DNA from: Taibaiella sp.
Lineage (GTDB): Bacteria; Bacteroidota; Bacteroidia; Chitinophagales; Chitinophagaceae
NCBI GenBank assembly: GCA_019739295.1
Contig: JAHHDV010000035.1
Span: 1-64,000, forward strand
Length of the DNA stretch: 64,000 bases
Direction of reading: 5' to 3'
Positions 19,894 to 27,936 of the stretch are shown here, one piece after another; the stretch's first letter is position 1, and each line of letters opens with the position of its first letter. The position numbers were made by a program, and so were the translations under genes. The notes below the pieces were generated by a model. The model saw only the letters and a program-made list of their open reading frames with translations. It was not told the origin of the DNA and searched no databases.

Positions 19894-21132
19894 TCAAATC
19901 TTTTTGAAAATGCTTGTTGCCATATGCCCACCAAACCCAAAAGTATTACTCATAGCATAATTTACCTGCCGTTGTTGTGCAGTATGCAATGTCAGGTTGA
20001 AAAGATCTTTATATTCTGGCTCTATATCCGTTGAATTGACTGTTGGCGGAATAATATTTTCCTGGACAGCTTTAATGCAGGCAATAGCTTCAACTGCTCC
20101 TGCAGCACCTAACAGGTGTCCTGTCATTGATTTTGTGGCGCTGATGTTCAATTTACCTTCTTTTCCAAAAACTCTTTCCACAACTTTCAATTCACTGTGA
20201 TCTCCCTGAGGAGTAGAGGTGGCGTGTGTATTCAGGTAATCTATTTCATTAGCTGAAATGTTCGCGTCTTCCAGCGCTGCCAGCATGCCCAAATAAGCAC
20301 CTTCACCTTCAGGATGTGTACCCGTAAGATGATAGGCATCTGCTGCCATACCACCTCCGGCAACTTCGGCAATAATGACTGCGTTACGCCTGACAGCGTG
20401 CCCGTATTCCTCCAGAATAATCGCTCCTGCCCCTTCTCCCATAACAAACCCATCCCTGTTGATGTCAAACGGACGTGATGCAATTTCCGGATTTGAGTTG
20501 TGTGTTGATAATGCTTTTGAAGCATTGAAGCCGCCCACGCTGCTTTCGTTGATAGGCGCTTCCGAACCTCCGGTAATTATCATATCGGCTTTTCCCCATC
20601 GGATATAATTAAATGCTTCAATAATAGCCGTATTGGAAGTGGCACAGGCGGAAACGGTGGTAAAGTTCACACCTCTCAAACCGTACTTAATCGATATGAC
20701 CCCTGAAGCAATATCCACAATCATTTTGGGAATAAAGAACGGGCTGAACCGTGGTGTACCGTCCCCCTGCGCAAACTCTGTCACTTGTTGCTGAAATGTA
20801 CCAATACCACCATTACCCGAACCCCAGATTACTCCAACCCTGTTTCTGTTCAGCCTGTCAAAATTGATGTTTGCATCTTTAACAGCTTCATCAACGGCAA
20901 TTAAAGCATACTGTGTAAATAAATCATATCTTCTTGCTTCCGCCTTTTCAATATAATGTAGCGGGTCAAAGTTTTTAAGCTCGCAGGCAAACTTTGTTTT
21001 GAATTTGCTGGTATCAAATTTGGTAATAGGTGCAGCTCCATTTATACCGTTTACAAGCGATTGCCAGAAATCATTTACATTATTTCCTACGGGCGTTAAT
21101 GCTCCCAGCCCCGTGATGACTACTCTCTTCAT
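19894..21132 (-). CDS. fabF: Beta-ketoacyl-ACP synthase II (FabF-type), last gene of the TetR operon
   Basis: It condenses malonyl-ACP with an acyl chain. The 412 residues carry the KAS II signature: start MKRVVITGLGALTPVGNNV, nucleophile Cys in TVSACATSNTAI near residue 164, the catalytic histidines in NTHATSTPQGD and SMTGHLLGAAGA, and the end NTFGFGGHMATSIFKK. The Lys of TKSMTGH is present. Although close to housekeeping FabF, its place at the end of an operon with thiolase, thioesterase and SDR genes and no acpP or fabG suggests a dedicated, possibly second, KAS. It overlaps the DUF2798 gene by four bases (ATGA), implying translational coupling. Confidence 0.92.
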   Translation of the reverse strand: MKRVVITGLGALTPVGNNVNDFWQSLVNGINGAAPITKFDTSKFKTKFACELKNFDPLHYIEKAEARRYDLFTQYALIAVDEAVKDANINFDRLNRNRVGVIWGSGNGGIGTFQQQVTEFAQGDGTPRFSPFFIPKMIVDIASGVISIKYGLRGVNFTTVSACATSNTAIIEAFNYIRWGKADMIITGGSEAPINESSVGGFNASKALSTHNSNPEIASRPFDINRDGFVMGEGAGAIILEEYGHAVRRNAVIIAEVAGGGMAADAYHLTGTHPEGEGAYLGMLAALEDANISANEIDYLNTHATSTPQGDHSELKVVERVFGKEGKLNISATKSMTGHLLGAAGAVEAIACIKAVQENIIPPTVNSTDIEPEYKDLFNLTLHTAQQRQVNYAMSNTFGFGGHMATSIFKKI

Positions 21133-21344
21133 TTTTTTATGGTTTTATTGATTATTTTTTCTATCACCGGTGCTATAAATAGAATGCAAGGAATAACAAC
21201 CAGATAAGCAATTCCCCAGGACCTGAACCAGGTATATAAAAATGCATATCCGGAAAAATCCGTATTTATTGACAATAAGGTGAACGAAATGATTCCTGTT
21301 GTGATGATACCCATCATTAAGGCAAATGTTATTTTTCTTTTCAT
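21129..21344 (-). CDS. Small DUF2798-type membrane protein
   Basis: The 71-residue protein has two TM helices: KITFALMMGIITTGIISFTLL (about 4-24) and IAYLVVIPCILFIAPVIEKI (about 45-64), joined by a loop with FLYTWFRSWG. This is the DUF2798 arrangement, for which no function is established. The last codons KTIKK overlap the fabF start by four bases, and the SDR gene ends 11 bases upstream, so it is an integral part of the operon. Confidence 0.75.
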   Translation of the reverse strand: MKRKITFALMMGIITTGIISFTLLSINTDFSGYAFLYTWFRSWGIAYLVVIPCILFIAPVIEKIINKTIKK

Positions 21345-21355
21345 CCGTTAAGCAT

Positions 21356-22078
21356 TTATTGACCCGGCTTAGACGTTGCTTCCTGTAAAACAGCATAAAC
21401 GGCTTTCGTTTGCCCTACCGGAACATCAAACCGGTTGCTTTCAAAGGCGATAAACAACTCTTCTGCCACTTCTTTTGGCGGAATACCATTTGCTCCGCCT
21501 ATTTCCGCAGAAAAGTCTGTATTGACCAGTGGCGGCATTACTTCAAATACATTGATATTGGTTTCAGCTAATGAGCTGCGCAATGATTGCGTATAAAAAT
21601 GTAATGCGGCTTTACTCGCAGAATAAGTGGGCAATCCTGTTGAGGGAATTAACCCGGCTATTGATGTCACATTGGCAATAGCAGCATTTTCTTTTATTCT
21701 CAGATGCGGCAGCAGCAATTCTGTAAAATGGATTATGGAAACATAATTGGTGTTGATTTCCTGAACTGCATATTCATAAGTTTTCTCTGCATCAGCCAAT
21801 GAATACACATAGGCAGCACCTGCATTATTGACGATTACATTCACGTCAGGATGTTGTTGTTTTAATGCTGCGGCAATCCTGATACGTTCGCTTTCTACCG
21901 ATAAATCGCCCTGTATGGCTGTCGCATTCTTTAATCGCGTTAACGCATTTTCCAAACGTTCTTTGTTTCGTCCATTGATGATGATCTTGTTTCTTTTTGC
22001 CGAAAACAGTTTTGCAATTTCAAAGCCGATACCTGCCGAACCACCTGAAATAAAGATCGTGTTGTTTGATGTATTCAT
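21356..22078 (-). CDS. Short-chain dehydrogenase/reductase
   Basis: The 240-residue NAD(P)-dependent oxidoreductase has a classical SDR fold. The cofactor loop is GGSAGIGFEIA (residues 12-22), followed by NGRNKERLENA, where the Arg suggests NADP preference. NNAGA lies near 87 and the catalytic Ser and Tyr-x-x-x-Lys in VTSIAGLIPSTGLPTYSASKAALHF. The DltE-like tail (VMPPLVNTDFSAEIGG) is present. The substrate is unknown. In an operon with thiolase and FabF, reduction of a 3-ketoacyl thioester is a natural guess. Spacing to the thioesterase gene is 13 bases. Confidence 0.88.
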   Translation of the reverse strand: MNTSNNTIFISGGSAGIGFEIAKLFSAKRNKIIINGRNKERLENALTRLKNATAIQGDLSVESERIRIAAALKQQHPDVNVIVNNAGAAYVYSLADAEKTYEYAVQEINTNYVSIIHFTELLLPHLRIKENAAIANVTSIAGLIPSTGLPTYSASKAALHFYTQSLRSSLAETNINVFEVMPPLVNTDFSAEIGGANGIPPKEVAEELFIAFESNRFDVPVGQTKAVYAVLQEATSKPGQ

Positions 22079-22091
22079 TTCTTTATTGATT

Positions 22092-22601
22092 TTATTTTTG
22101 ATTGTTTTGAAAATTCAGAAGCATACAGGTAGATGTGCCGTGCGCATATAATCTCCCTTCTCCATCCTTAAGATCAGCTTCAATAAAAGCAGTACTCTTT
22201 CCCGCGTGAATGAGCCTTCCTTCCGCTTTCATTGTTCCGCTCTTTAGCGTTACGGCTTTGATGAAGTTTATTTTTAATTCCAATGTGGTGTATGCAATGC
22301 CTTGCGGTAATCTGGAATGTAGGGCACAGCCCATGACCGTATCCAATACCGTAGAAATTACGCCACCGTGAATACTGCCTATCGGGTTGTAATGAAACTC
22401 CTGTGGCTGAAACTCAAATGCTACTTTCCCTTCTTCCAGACTCAGTGGACGAAAATCCAAAGTTGCTGCTATTGGCGGTGCCGGTATTTCACCTTTTAAA
22501 ATACCGTTCAAAAAATCATATCCTGACATTTCTTTTCCTTTTTCCCCAGTTTCCAAAGGATTGACCCATTCATAGGTTCTCGTTCTATTTGTTTGGCTCA
22601 T
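22092..22601 (-). CDS. PaaI-family hotdog thioesterase
   Basis: The 169-residue hotdog-fold protein contains the PaaI/DUF4442 signature HYNPIGSIHGGVISTVLDTVMGCALHS, in which HGG and the following Asp form the usual active site, and a downstream strand set TLELKINFIKAV. Members hydrolyse acyl-CoA thioesters. The N-terminal 40 residues (WVNPLETGEKGKEMSGYDFLNGI) match longer members of the family. It lies 17 bases after the thiolase gene and 13 before the SDR gene, so one transcript is likely. Confidence 0.87.
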   Translation of the reverse strand: MSQTNRTRTYEWVNPLETGEKGKEMSGYDFLNGILKGEIPAPPIAATLDFRPLSLEEGKVAFEFQPQEFHYNPIGSIHGGVISTVLDTVMGCALHSRLPQGIAYTTLELKINFIKAVTLKSGTMKAEGRLIHAGKSTAFIEADLKDGEGRLYAHGTSTCMLLNFQNNQK

Positions 22602-22618
22602 GGCTTTTATTTAATTAT

Positions 22619-23810
22619 TTACTCTGCAAGAGAAAAGTTCAGGTTTTCAATAATAATGGCAGAAGCTCCTCCCCCACCGTTACAAATAGCGGCTACACCA
22701 TATTTTCCCTTTTCCTGCTGTAATACATTCAAGAGTGTCACGATTATTCTCACACCAGAAGCGCCAATCGGATGCCCTAATGCCACTGCACCTCCATACA
22801 TGTTTACTTTGCTGATGTCAAAACCTAAGATTTGTTGATTGGAAAGGATCACAGAAGCATAGGCTTCGTTGATTTCAAAATAATCGATGTCGGATAATTT
22901 GAGATTGGCTTGTTTCAATGCTTGGGTAATGGCAATAGATGGCGAGGTCGTAAACCACTCAGGCGCCTGGGCAGCATCGGCATATGAAATAATTTTCGCC
23001 AATGGTTTCAGGCTATATTTTTTTATGGCTTCTTCCGAAGCAAGAATTAAAGCTGCGGCACCATCATTCAAATTGCTTGAATTAGCAGCAGTAAGCAAAC
23101 CGTCATGTTCAAAAACAGGCTTTAGCTGTGCCACTTTTTCAGGAATGAGCTTGTAAATGTCCTCGTCTGCACTTAGGGTAATGGCTCCTTTCCTGTCCTG
23201 AATATTCACTGTTACCAGCTCATTTCTAAATTTGCCTTGCCCGGTTGCATCCTGTGCTTTTTTATAGGATCGCGAAGCATAATCATCCAGTTGTTGTCTC
23301 GTGTGCCCGTATTTCTTAATGCCCAGCTCTGCAGCACTTCCCATATGGAAATCATTGTACACATCCCATAAGCCATCTCTGGTCATCCCATCGGTAAGCG
23401 CAATATTACCCAGCTTTGTTCCATTGCGTAAAAAAGCATAATGCGGCACATTGCTCATACTTTCCATACCGCCAGTAACCACAATTTCGTCTATACCTGT
23501 TTGAATTTGTTGCGAACCCAGGATAGCTGCTTTCATTCCTGAGGCACAGACTTTGTTAATGGTTGTCGCATCTTTGTCATAAGGAATTTTTGAAAAAAAC
23601 GGCTGCCTGTCGTGCCGGCGATTGCCCGACACCGGCACTTAGTACATTCCCCATATAAACACTGTCTATCCATTCGGGACTCAGCGATATGTCCTCATAA
23701 GCGTTTTGAATAGCAATGGCTCCCAACTGTGTCGCCGTGTATCCTGCCAAACTTCCTAACAAACTTCCTATAGGCGTACGTTTTGCTGATACGATAAATA
23801 CTTCTTTCAT
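22619..23810 (-). CDS. Acetyl-CoA C-acyltransferase (thiolase), one frameshift
   Basis: Thiolases join or split acyl-CoA units through a Cys nucleophile. The N-terminus MKEVFIVSAKRTPIGSLLGSL, nucleophile INKVCASGMKAAI near residue 89, the GGMESMSNVP loop, HPIGASGVRI and the closing CNGGGGASAIII are all present. One extra T in a run (23593-23599) breaks the frame. Without it the protein is about 396 residues, normal for AtoB-type enzymes. It is the first structural gene after tetR, and a palindrome matching the one before tetR lies 16 bases upstream of its start. Direction (biosynthetic or degradative) is not known. Confidence 0.9.
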
Positions 23811-23825
23811 TATTCCTGTTGTTTT

Positions 23826-23847
23826 AAATATACCAATCGGTATATTT
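23826..23847. promoter_or_regulatory. TetR operator 1 (AAATATACC-N4-GGTATATTT)
   Basis: A perfect palindrome with 9-bp arms and the spacer AATC sits between the tetR stop and the thiolase start. It repeats the core of the palindrome upstream of tetR, so both are probably bound by the TetR protein encoded between them. Confidence 0.75.
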
Positions 23848-23861
23848 TGAGTTAAAAAAAT

Positions 23862-24464
23862 TTATGCTTTTAAGCTGCGTATTGATTTTTCAAGATAGTT
23901 CATAGCAATGTCAAGATCTGTCGTTTTCCCTGAAACCTTTGCCTGCATAATGGCACCTTCCACCATTGAAATCAGGATTACCGCAACTTCCGTCGGGTCA
24001 ATGTCCGGTTTTATTTCTTTCCTTTCTATCCCTCTTTTTACCTGATTTGCTATGGATTTTTTCCAGGATATTAAGGCATTTACTGCTTTTTTCCTTAATA
24101 AAGGGTGTGTGTCGTCAGCTTCAGTTGAAGTATTTAAAAGAGGGCATCCTGCCTGCAAAAAAGGCAATGCCAGAAAGTTGCGGAAGGTCTGCGGATACAT
24201 CAATAAACGGTCTACGGCGTTTTCGGTCGTTGATATTTTGCTTTTCAGGTAAGCAGTAATCTTACCAAAATTATAATCAAATGCAGCCAGCGCCACTTCG
24301 TCCTTGTTTTCAAAATTACCGTAAATACTTCCCTTTGAAAGCCCTGTTGCATTCATCAGGTCGTTGATAGAAGTCCCTGCATAGCCCTTTGCATTGAAAA
24401 CAGGTGCAGTTTTTTCAACGATAAACTGCTTTGTGCGTTCTGATTTTGACATTGCTTCATGCAT
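23862..24464 (-). CDS. TetR-family repressor of the thiolase-FabF operon
   Basis: The 200-residue protein has a canonical TetR N-terminal helix-turn-helix: KGYAGTSINDLMNATGLSKGSIYGNFENKDEVALAAF at about residues 25-62. The C-terminal ligand domain has the TetR_C_6-like LPFLQAGCPLLNTSTEADD stretch. Members act as dimers that leave DNA when a ligand, here perhaps an acyl-CoA, binds. Two near-identical palindromes, one before tetR and one before the thiolase gene, indicate autoregulation and control of the operon. It starts MHEAMSKSER or at the second Met four codons on. The upstream palindrome ends 14 bases before the start. Confidence 0.9.
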   Translation of the reverse strand: MHEAMSKSERTKQFIVEKTAPVFNAKGYAGTSINDLMNATGLSKGSIYGNFENKDEVALAAFDYNFGKITAYLKSKISTTENAVDRLLMYPQTFRNFLALPFLQAGCPLLNTSTEADDTHPLLRKKAVNALISWKKSIANQVKRGIERKEIKPDIDPTEVAVILISMVEGAIMQAKVSGKTTDLDIAMNYLEKSIRSLKA

Positions 24465-24477
24465 ACCGGGCCCAAAG

Positions 24478-24517
24478 ATAATGAATAAATATACCGTTCG
24501 GTATATTTATTCATTAT
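24478..24517. promoter_or_regulatory. TetR operator 2, 40-bp perfect palindrome
   Basis: Arms of 18 bp (24478-24495 and 24500-24517) flank GTTC. The core AAATATACC-N4-GGTATATTT equals operator 1. It lies just upstream of tetR and would overlap its promoter. Confidence 0.8.
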
Positions 24518-24651
24518 TTAACATCCCTTGTTTGAAGCTGCGTTCCAAAAGGATCTTCTGTTCTTAACAGATCCGCCCCTTCATTGAAAGCGGCTTTCCT
24601 GTGTTTATCAATAAAATAAACAGTTTGGCATCAATCATCAACTTCAACAGC

Positions 24652-25203
24652 TTATTTTTCTATCCACATTGGTTTCTGTTTCAGGATTTGCTTGTGTACA
24701 GGACAATTTTCGGAATGTGCCCCATACAGATAGCCGATGCTCATCAGGAATTCATTTACAATCTCGCCTCCTGTAAAACGAAATGTCTTTTTGAACAGTT
24801 TTACCCATTCTTCTTTTGTTTTCGGGTGGTGGTGTTCCAGCCATTTTTCAAATGAGCCGAACTCTTTTTGCAATGCAAGAATTGTTTTTGCATTTTCTAT
24901 TGCTGCATTTACTTTCAGCTTGTTGCGAATAATTCCTGCATCAGCCAAAAGCCGCTCCCGGTCTGCTTCCGTATAAGCAGCGACTTTCCTGATATTGAAA
25001 TTGCTGTATGCTTTCCTGAAAGAAGTTTCTTTCTTTAAAATCGTTTCCCAACTTAAACCTGCCTGGTTGATTTCCATAATCAACCTGCCAAACAATTCGT
25101 TGTCATTGTGTATGGGAAAACCGTAATGATTATCATGATAAGTTTTATGCAAATCTTTCTTATCTCCGGCTTTCATCTTTTCTATAGCGGAACAATAGGA
25201 CAT
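24652..25203 (-). CDS. tag: DNA-3-methyladenine glycosylase I (Tag)
   Basis: Tag excises 3-methyladenine from alkylated DNA. The Zn-snap residues are recognisable: Cys4 in MSYCSAI, His in TYHDNHYGFP, and the C-terminal His and Cys in GAHSENCPVH. The helix-rich core includes LFGRLIMEINQAGLSWETILKKE and KVAAYTEADRERLL. I start at MSYC because it places Cys at position 4 as in E. coli Tag; an upstream Met (25254) would add 17 atypical residues. The product is 183 residues, intact. It is on the same strand as the TetR operon but separated by the long palindrome region and probably separate. Confidence 0.93.
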   Translation of the reverse strand: MSYCSAIEKMKAGDKKDLHKTYHDNHYGFPIHNDNELFGRLIMEINQAGLSWETILKKETSFRKAYSNFNIRKVAAYTEADRERLLADAGIIRNKLKVNAAIENAKTILALQKEFGSFEKWLEHHHPKTKEEWVKLFKKTFRFTGGEIVNEFLMSIGYLYGAHSENCPVHKQILKQKPMWIEK

Positions 25204-25425
25204 ATTTTCTTTTTTTGGTGTACTTTCTGAATTACCCTTTATAATCCAAATCAACGGATCGATTACACTGTTCGCTTTTTACTCATTTTATACAAGAATT
25301 CGTCACAAATCATCTTGCTTCCTTTTACTTCATAAATGTAAATTTAGCCTGGTCTGGTGTTGGTCTGATCTGTATTTCAATTATTTTATTCCGGCAAAAT
25401 TAAATTGACCGATGACAATAGTATG

Positions 25426-25800
25426 TCAGGAGCTTAAAGTATTGTTTATGAACTTTTGAGGAATCACTCCCGTCAGCGCATCATTTTTATTGCCGGAAGT
25501 ACTTTCGACCTCTAATTTCCAATGATTGAACCAGCCCTTTTTGAATTTAAAACTGTGGTTCAAATAACAGGGCATCCGGGAAATATTCCTGGGCTTCTCC
25601 TTTCAAAATACCTGTTATTAAAGCTGACACGCTTCATCACGGTTGCTTCCGCGATCCAGTGAATGTAATACAATTTGTACAATACATATTTCCGGCGGTG
25701 CTCAGATTACTCAAAGAGTGGAAAAATAATATATACGGGTACATTTTTTTTCTCTTTTTACCGTTTCCAGCCTGGTGTAATTCATAAGAACAATTTCCAT
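25426..25800 (-). pseudogene. Unrecognised decayed or frameshifted reading frame
   Basis: No single long frame exists, but on the minus strand segments in alternating frames look coding: IVLMNYTRLETVKRE near 25780, then YVLYKLYYIHWIAEATVM near 25670, LKGEAQEYFPDALLFEP near 25590, and a final WFNHWKLEVESTSGNKNDA to FINNTLSS ending in TGA at 25426. Composition and the aromatic-rich helix suggest a protein with a membrane or helical part. I cannot name the family. Breaks could be indel errors, as elsewhere, or real decay. The stretch otherwise has no gene between tag and the GNAT gene. Confidence 0.35.
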
Positions 25801-25824
25801 ATCACCAGGAAAATCCTTTCCATA

Positions 25825-26295
25825 TCAAATCTTATATTCCTTTGAATGATGCTCATTCATGACCGGGATGCAGGTAGTGAATTTATTATGGATCAATTTA
25901 AAGCCAAGCCTTTCATACACTTTTACATTTTCGGCTCTTTTTTTACTGGAAGTTACTTCAAGACTTTTCACATCCCTTGCTTGTGCACATTGTTCCACTT
26001 TGTTTATCAGCAGCCTGCCTATACCTTTTCTCCTGAAACCCTTATCAATGTAAAACTCCTGTATCTCCCCGACTGCCCCACAGTAATGCAACAATTGCTG
26101 GATATGCAGGCTGATGAACCCGATGATTTCTTTGCCGGCTTCGGCCACCCAATAAAAACAATGCGCACTACCTAAGTTTGCCTCATATACCTGCCTGAAG
26201 CTCCCCTCATCCAACAGTTCATCTTCCAGTCCGCACATTAACCGGTAAACGTGAACGCTATCGTCCAAAGCAGCTTTTCTGATATGAATGGTCAT
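25825..26295 (-). CDS. GNAT-family N-acetyltransferase
   Basis: The 156-residue protein has a GNAT fold: an N-terminal strand IHIRKAALDDSVHVYRLM, the central strand GEIQEFYIDKGF and the acetyl-CoA pyrophosphate loop RRKGIGRLLINKVEQ (R/Q-x-x-G-x-G/A), then YERLGFKLIHNKF near the end. The acceptor is unknown; sequence alone does not separate small-molecule from protein acetylation. It ends EHHSKEYKI. It is on the same strand as tag and the BtuF-like gene, with 91 bases to the latter. Confidence 0.85.
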   Translation of the reverse strand: MTIHIRKAALDDSVHVYRLMCGLEDELLDEGSFRQVYEANLGSAHCFYWVAEAGKEIIGFISLHIQQLLHYCGAVGEIQEFYIDKGFRRKGIGRLLINKVEQCAQARDVKSLEVTSSKKRAENVKVYERLGFKLIHNKFTTCIPVMNEHHSKEYKI

Positions 26296-26386
26296 ATTAT
26301 ACTTTTAATATAGGTTATTGGTTGCTTTGTAAATACTGGCCGGCCCCGATATGTACCCTGATTTTCTCACTTTTATACGCTTACTG

Positions 26387-27124
26387 CTAACCTGCTATCT
26401 GTCTATATATGCTATTGAAATAGTCCACGGCATGTGCTAACCTGCTTCCATACCATGAGAAATAAGTCCCATCTACAAGAAGAATTCTGGTATCAGGAAG
26501 GAGCCTTTGAAAACCGGCAATGTGCCGGTCTCCGAACGGATAAGGCTCGGATGACAGGAATAACACCTCAGGTGCTGCTGCTACCAGTTCTTCCTGGCTG
26601 ATCCCGGGGTACCGCTGATAATGGGTGAATACATTATCCCAGCCGTTTCTCATCATCATATCGTGAATAAACGTGTCCTGCCCGATGGTCATCAAAGGGT
26701 TTTGCCAGATGAGGTAAGCTGCACTTACTTTGGCTGATGCTCTTTTGCCAAGCTTCCCGAAGTCTTCGGAGATCTTCCCGGCCAGCTGCAATGCGTTTTC
26801 TTCTTTATTAACAATTTTACCTATATCAGCTATCATCTTAATGGCATCATCCAGATCGGATATATCACTGACGTAGATACTGGCCCACTGGCTACAGGCT
26901 TCGATTTGTTCTTTGACATTCTCCTCTTTATTGGCCAGCACCCAGTCGGGTCCGAGTTGCGCGATCTGTTCTAAATGAAGGGTTTTGGTTCCTCCTACTC
27001 TTGTCTTCCGGCGGAACCAGCTATCCGGGTGTATACAAAACTTCGTGATACCTACTACTTCCTCATCCAGCCCTAAATAATACAATAATTCAGTCTGGGA
27101 CGGCACAGTAGATACAATACGCAT
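26387..27124 (-). CDS. BtuF-like helical-backbone metal/cobalamin-binding protein without signal peptide
   Basis: The 245 residues match the helical-backbone metal receptor family (BtuF-type periplasmic binding proteins): RIVSTVPSQTELLYYLGLDEEVVGIT, LEQIAQLGPDWVLANKEENV, the second lobe VSAAYLIWQNPLMTIGQDTFIHDMM and LVAAAPEVLFLSSEPYPF. Such proteins normally deliver cobalamin or chelated metal to an ABC importer. This one starts directly with MRIVSTVPSQ and has neither a signal peptide nor a lipobox, so it should be cytoplasmic. No importer genes are nearby. It is three bases from a small membrane-protein gene in the def operon. Its ligand is unknown. Confidence 0.85.
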   Translation of the reverse strand: MRIVSTVPSQTELLYYLGLDEEVVGITKFCIHPDSWFRRKTRVGGTKTLHLEQIAQLGPDWVLANKEENVKEQIEACSQWASIYVSDISDLDDAIKMIADIGKIVNKEENALQLAGKISEDFGKLGKRASAKVSAAYLIWQNPLMTIGQDTFIHDMMMRNGWDNVFTHYQRYPGISQEELVAAAPEVLFLSSEPYPFGDRHIAGFQRLLPDTRILLVDGTYFSWYGSRLAHAVDYFNSIYRQIAG

Positions 27125-27126
27125 AG

Positions 27127-27495
27127 CTATCTTATTTTTCTGAAATAGATCAGAATAATAAATGAAAAAATCAATCCTAAAGGTACGGGATTGACCATAA
27201 AATTGTCCAGTAGCCGCCCCACCATTTCATTTTCCTTAAGAAAAATCACAGCCACCAGATGCAGTATCGCAAGGATCACGAATGCAACCGCACCCCATTT
27301 CTTAAAAAATGTAGCAGCGATCCAGAAAAAGGTATACAGCACTACAGGAAGCGGCCGCAGCCAATAGATCTTCATTACCCGATCGAATCCCACCCATTGG
27401 GCAATATCATAAATGCAGATGACCAAAAGAAAAACGGAAATAAGCGGGAATACAACAGGTGGGCGCTTAAAAAAATATTCAAAAAATCTGTTCAT
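27127..27495 (-). CDS. Small integral membrane protein of unknown function
   Basis: The 122-residue protein has about four TM helices: VVFPLISVFLLVICIYDIA, LPVVLYTFFWIAATFF, AVAFVILAILHLVAVIFL and PLGLIFSFIILIYF, with a basic end (RKIR). No family is recognised. It starts MNRFFEYFFKRPPV. The stop is next to the BtuF-like start, so the two are probably cotranscribed and may work together, but that is inference. Confidence 0.7.
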   Translation of the reverse strand: MNRFFEYFFKRPPVVFPLISVFLLVICIYDIAQWVGFDRVMKIYWLRPLPVVLYTFFWIAATFFKKWGAVAFVILAILHLVAVIFLKENEMVGRLLDNFMVNPVPLGLIFSFIILIYFRKIR

Positions 27496-27561
27496 GGGGC
27501 GGGCGGGTTAAAGCCTAAAAATTTGCTGTTCTATATGCAATGCTGCTCCTGAAAAATATCT

Positions 27562-27936
27562 CTACTGTTCAGGACCGGTATATGCAGGTATATCGGGTAA
27601 GGAGTAAAATACAGGCAGTCCTTTCTCTACAAAAAAGTTTACTTCCTGGTCTGCTCCCCGGGAATACCCTTCTATTCTCAGTACCGCATCACATTTCTCT
27701 GCAAAGGCTAAGCTGACGGGCATCATTATATCTTCATAATGCGCTTCACCTGCTGCTGCTATTACCGGCAATGCTGCATTCACACCAATAACCGGAATGT
27801 GTCCTTTTTTGAAAATTTCAAATGCAGCATGGTTTAACTTCTGGAAATTGGCATGCCAGACCTGCGGATCATCTGAAGAGCCTTTATAAGGGCCGGCTAT
27901 CATGATATACCATCTCCTGCCGGAATTACTTTGCAT
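27562..27936 (-). CDS. DUF4406 / nucleoside 2-deoxyribosyltransferase-like protein
   Basis: The 124 residues begin with a Rossmann-like strand and a Pro-Tyr loop, WYIMIAGPYKGSSDDP, then NFQKLNHAAFEIFKKGHIPVIGV and KCDAVLRIEGYSRGADQEVNFFVEKGLPVFYS. This is the layout of DUF4406 and the nucleoside 2-deoxyribosyltransferase superfamily, where GPY and the late GxSxGA..E motif line the nucleotide pocket. Here SRGADQEV keeps the Glu. The enzymatic role is not proven. Its start overlaps the def stop by 11 bases, so it is translationally linked to deformylase. Confidence 0.75.
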   Translation of the reverse strand: MQSNSGRRWYIMIAGPYKGSSDDPQVWHANFQKLNHAAFEIFKKGHIPVIGVNAALPVIAAAGEAHYEDIMMPVSLAFAEKCDAVLRIEGYSRGADQEVNFFVEKGLPVFYSLPDIPAYTGPEQ

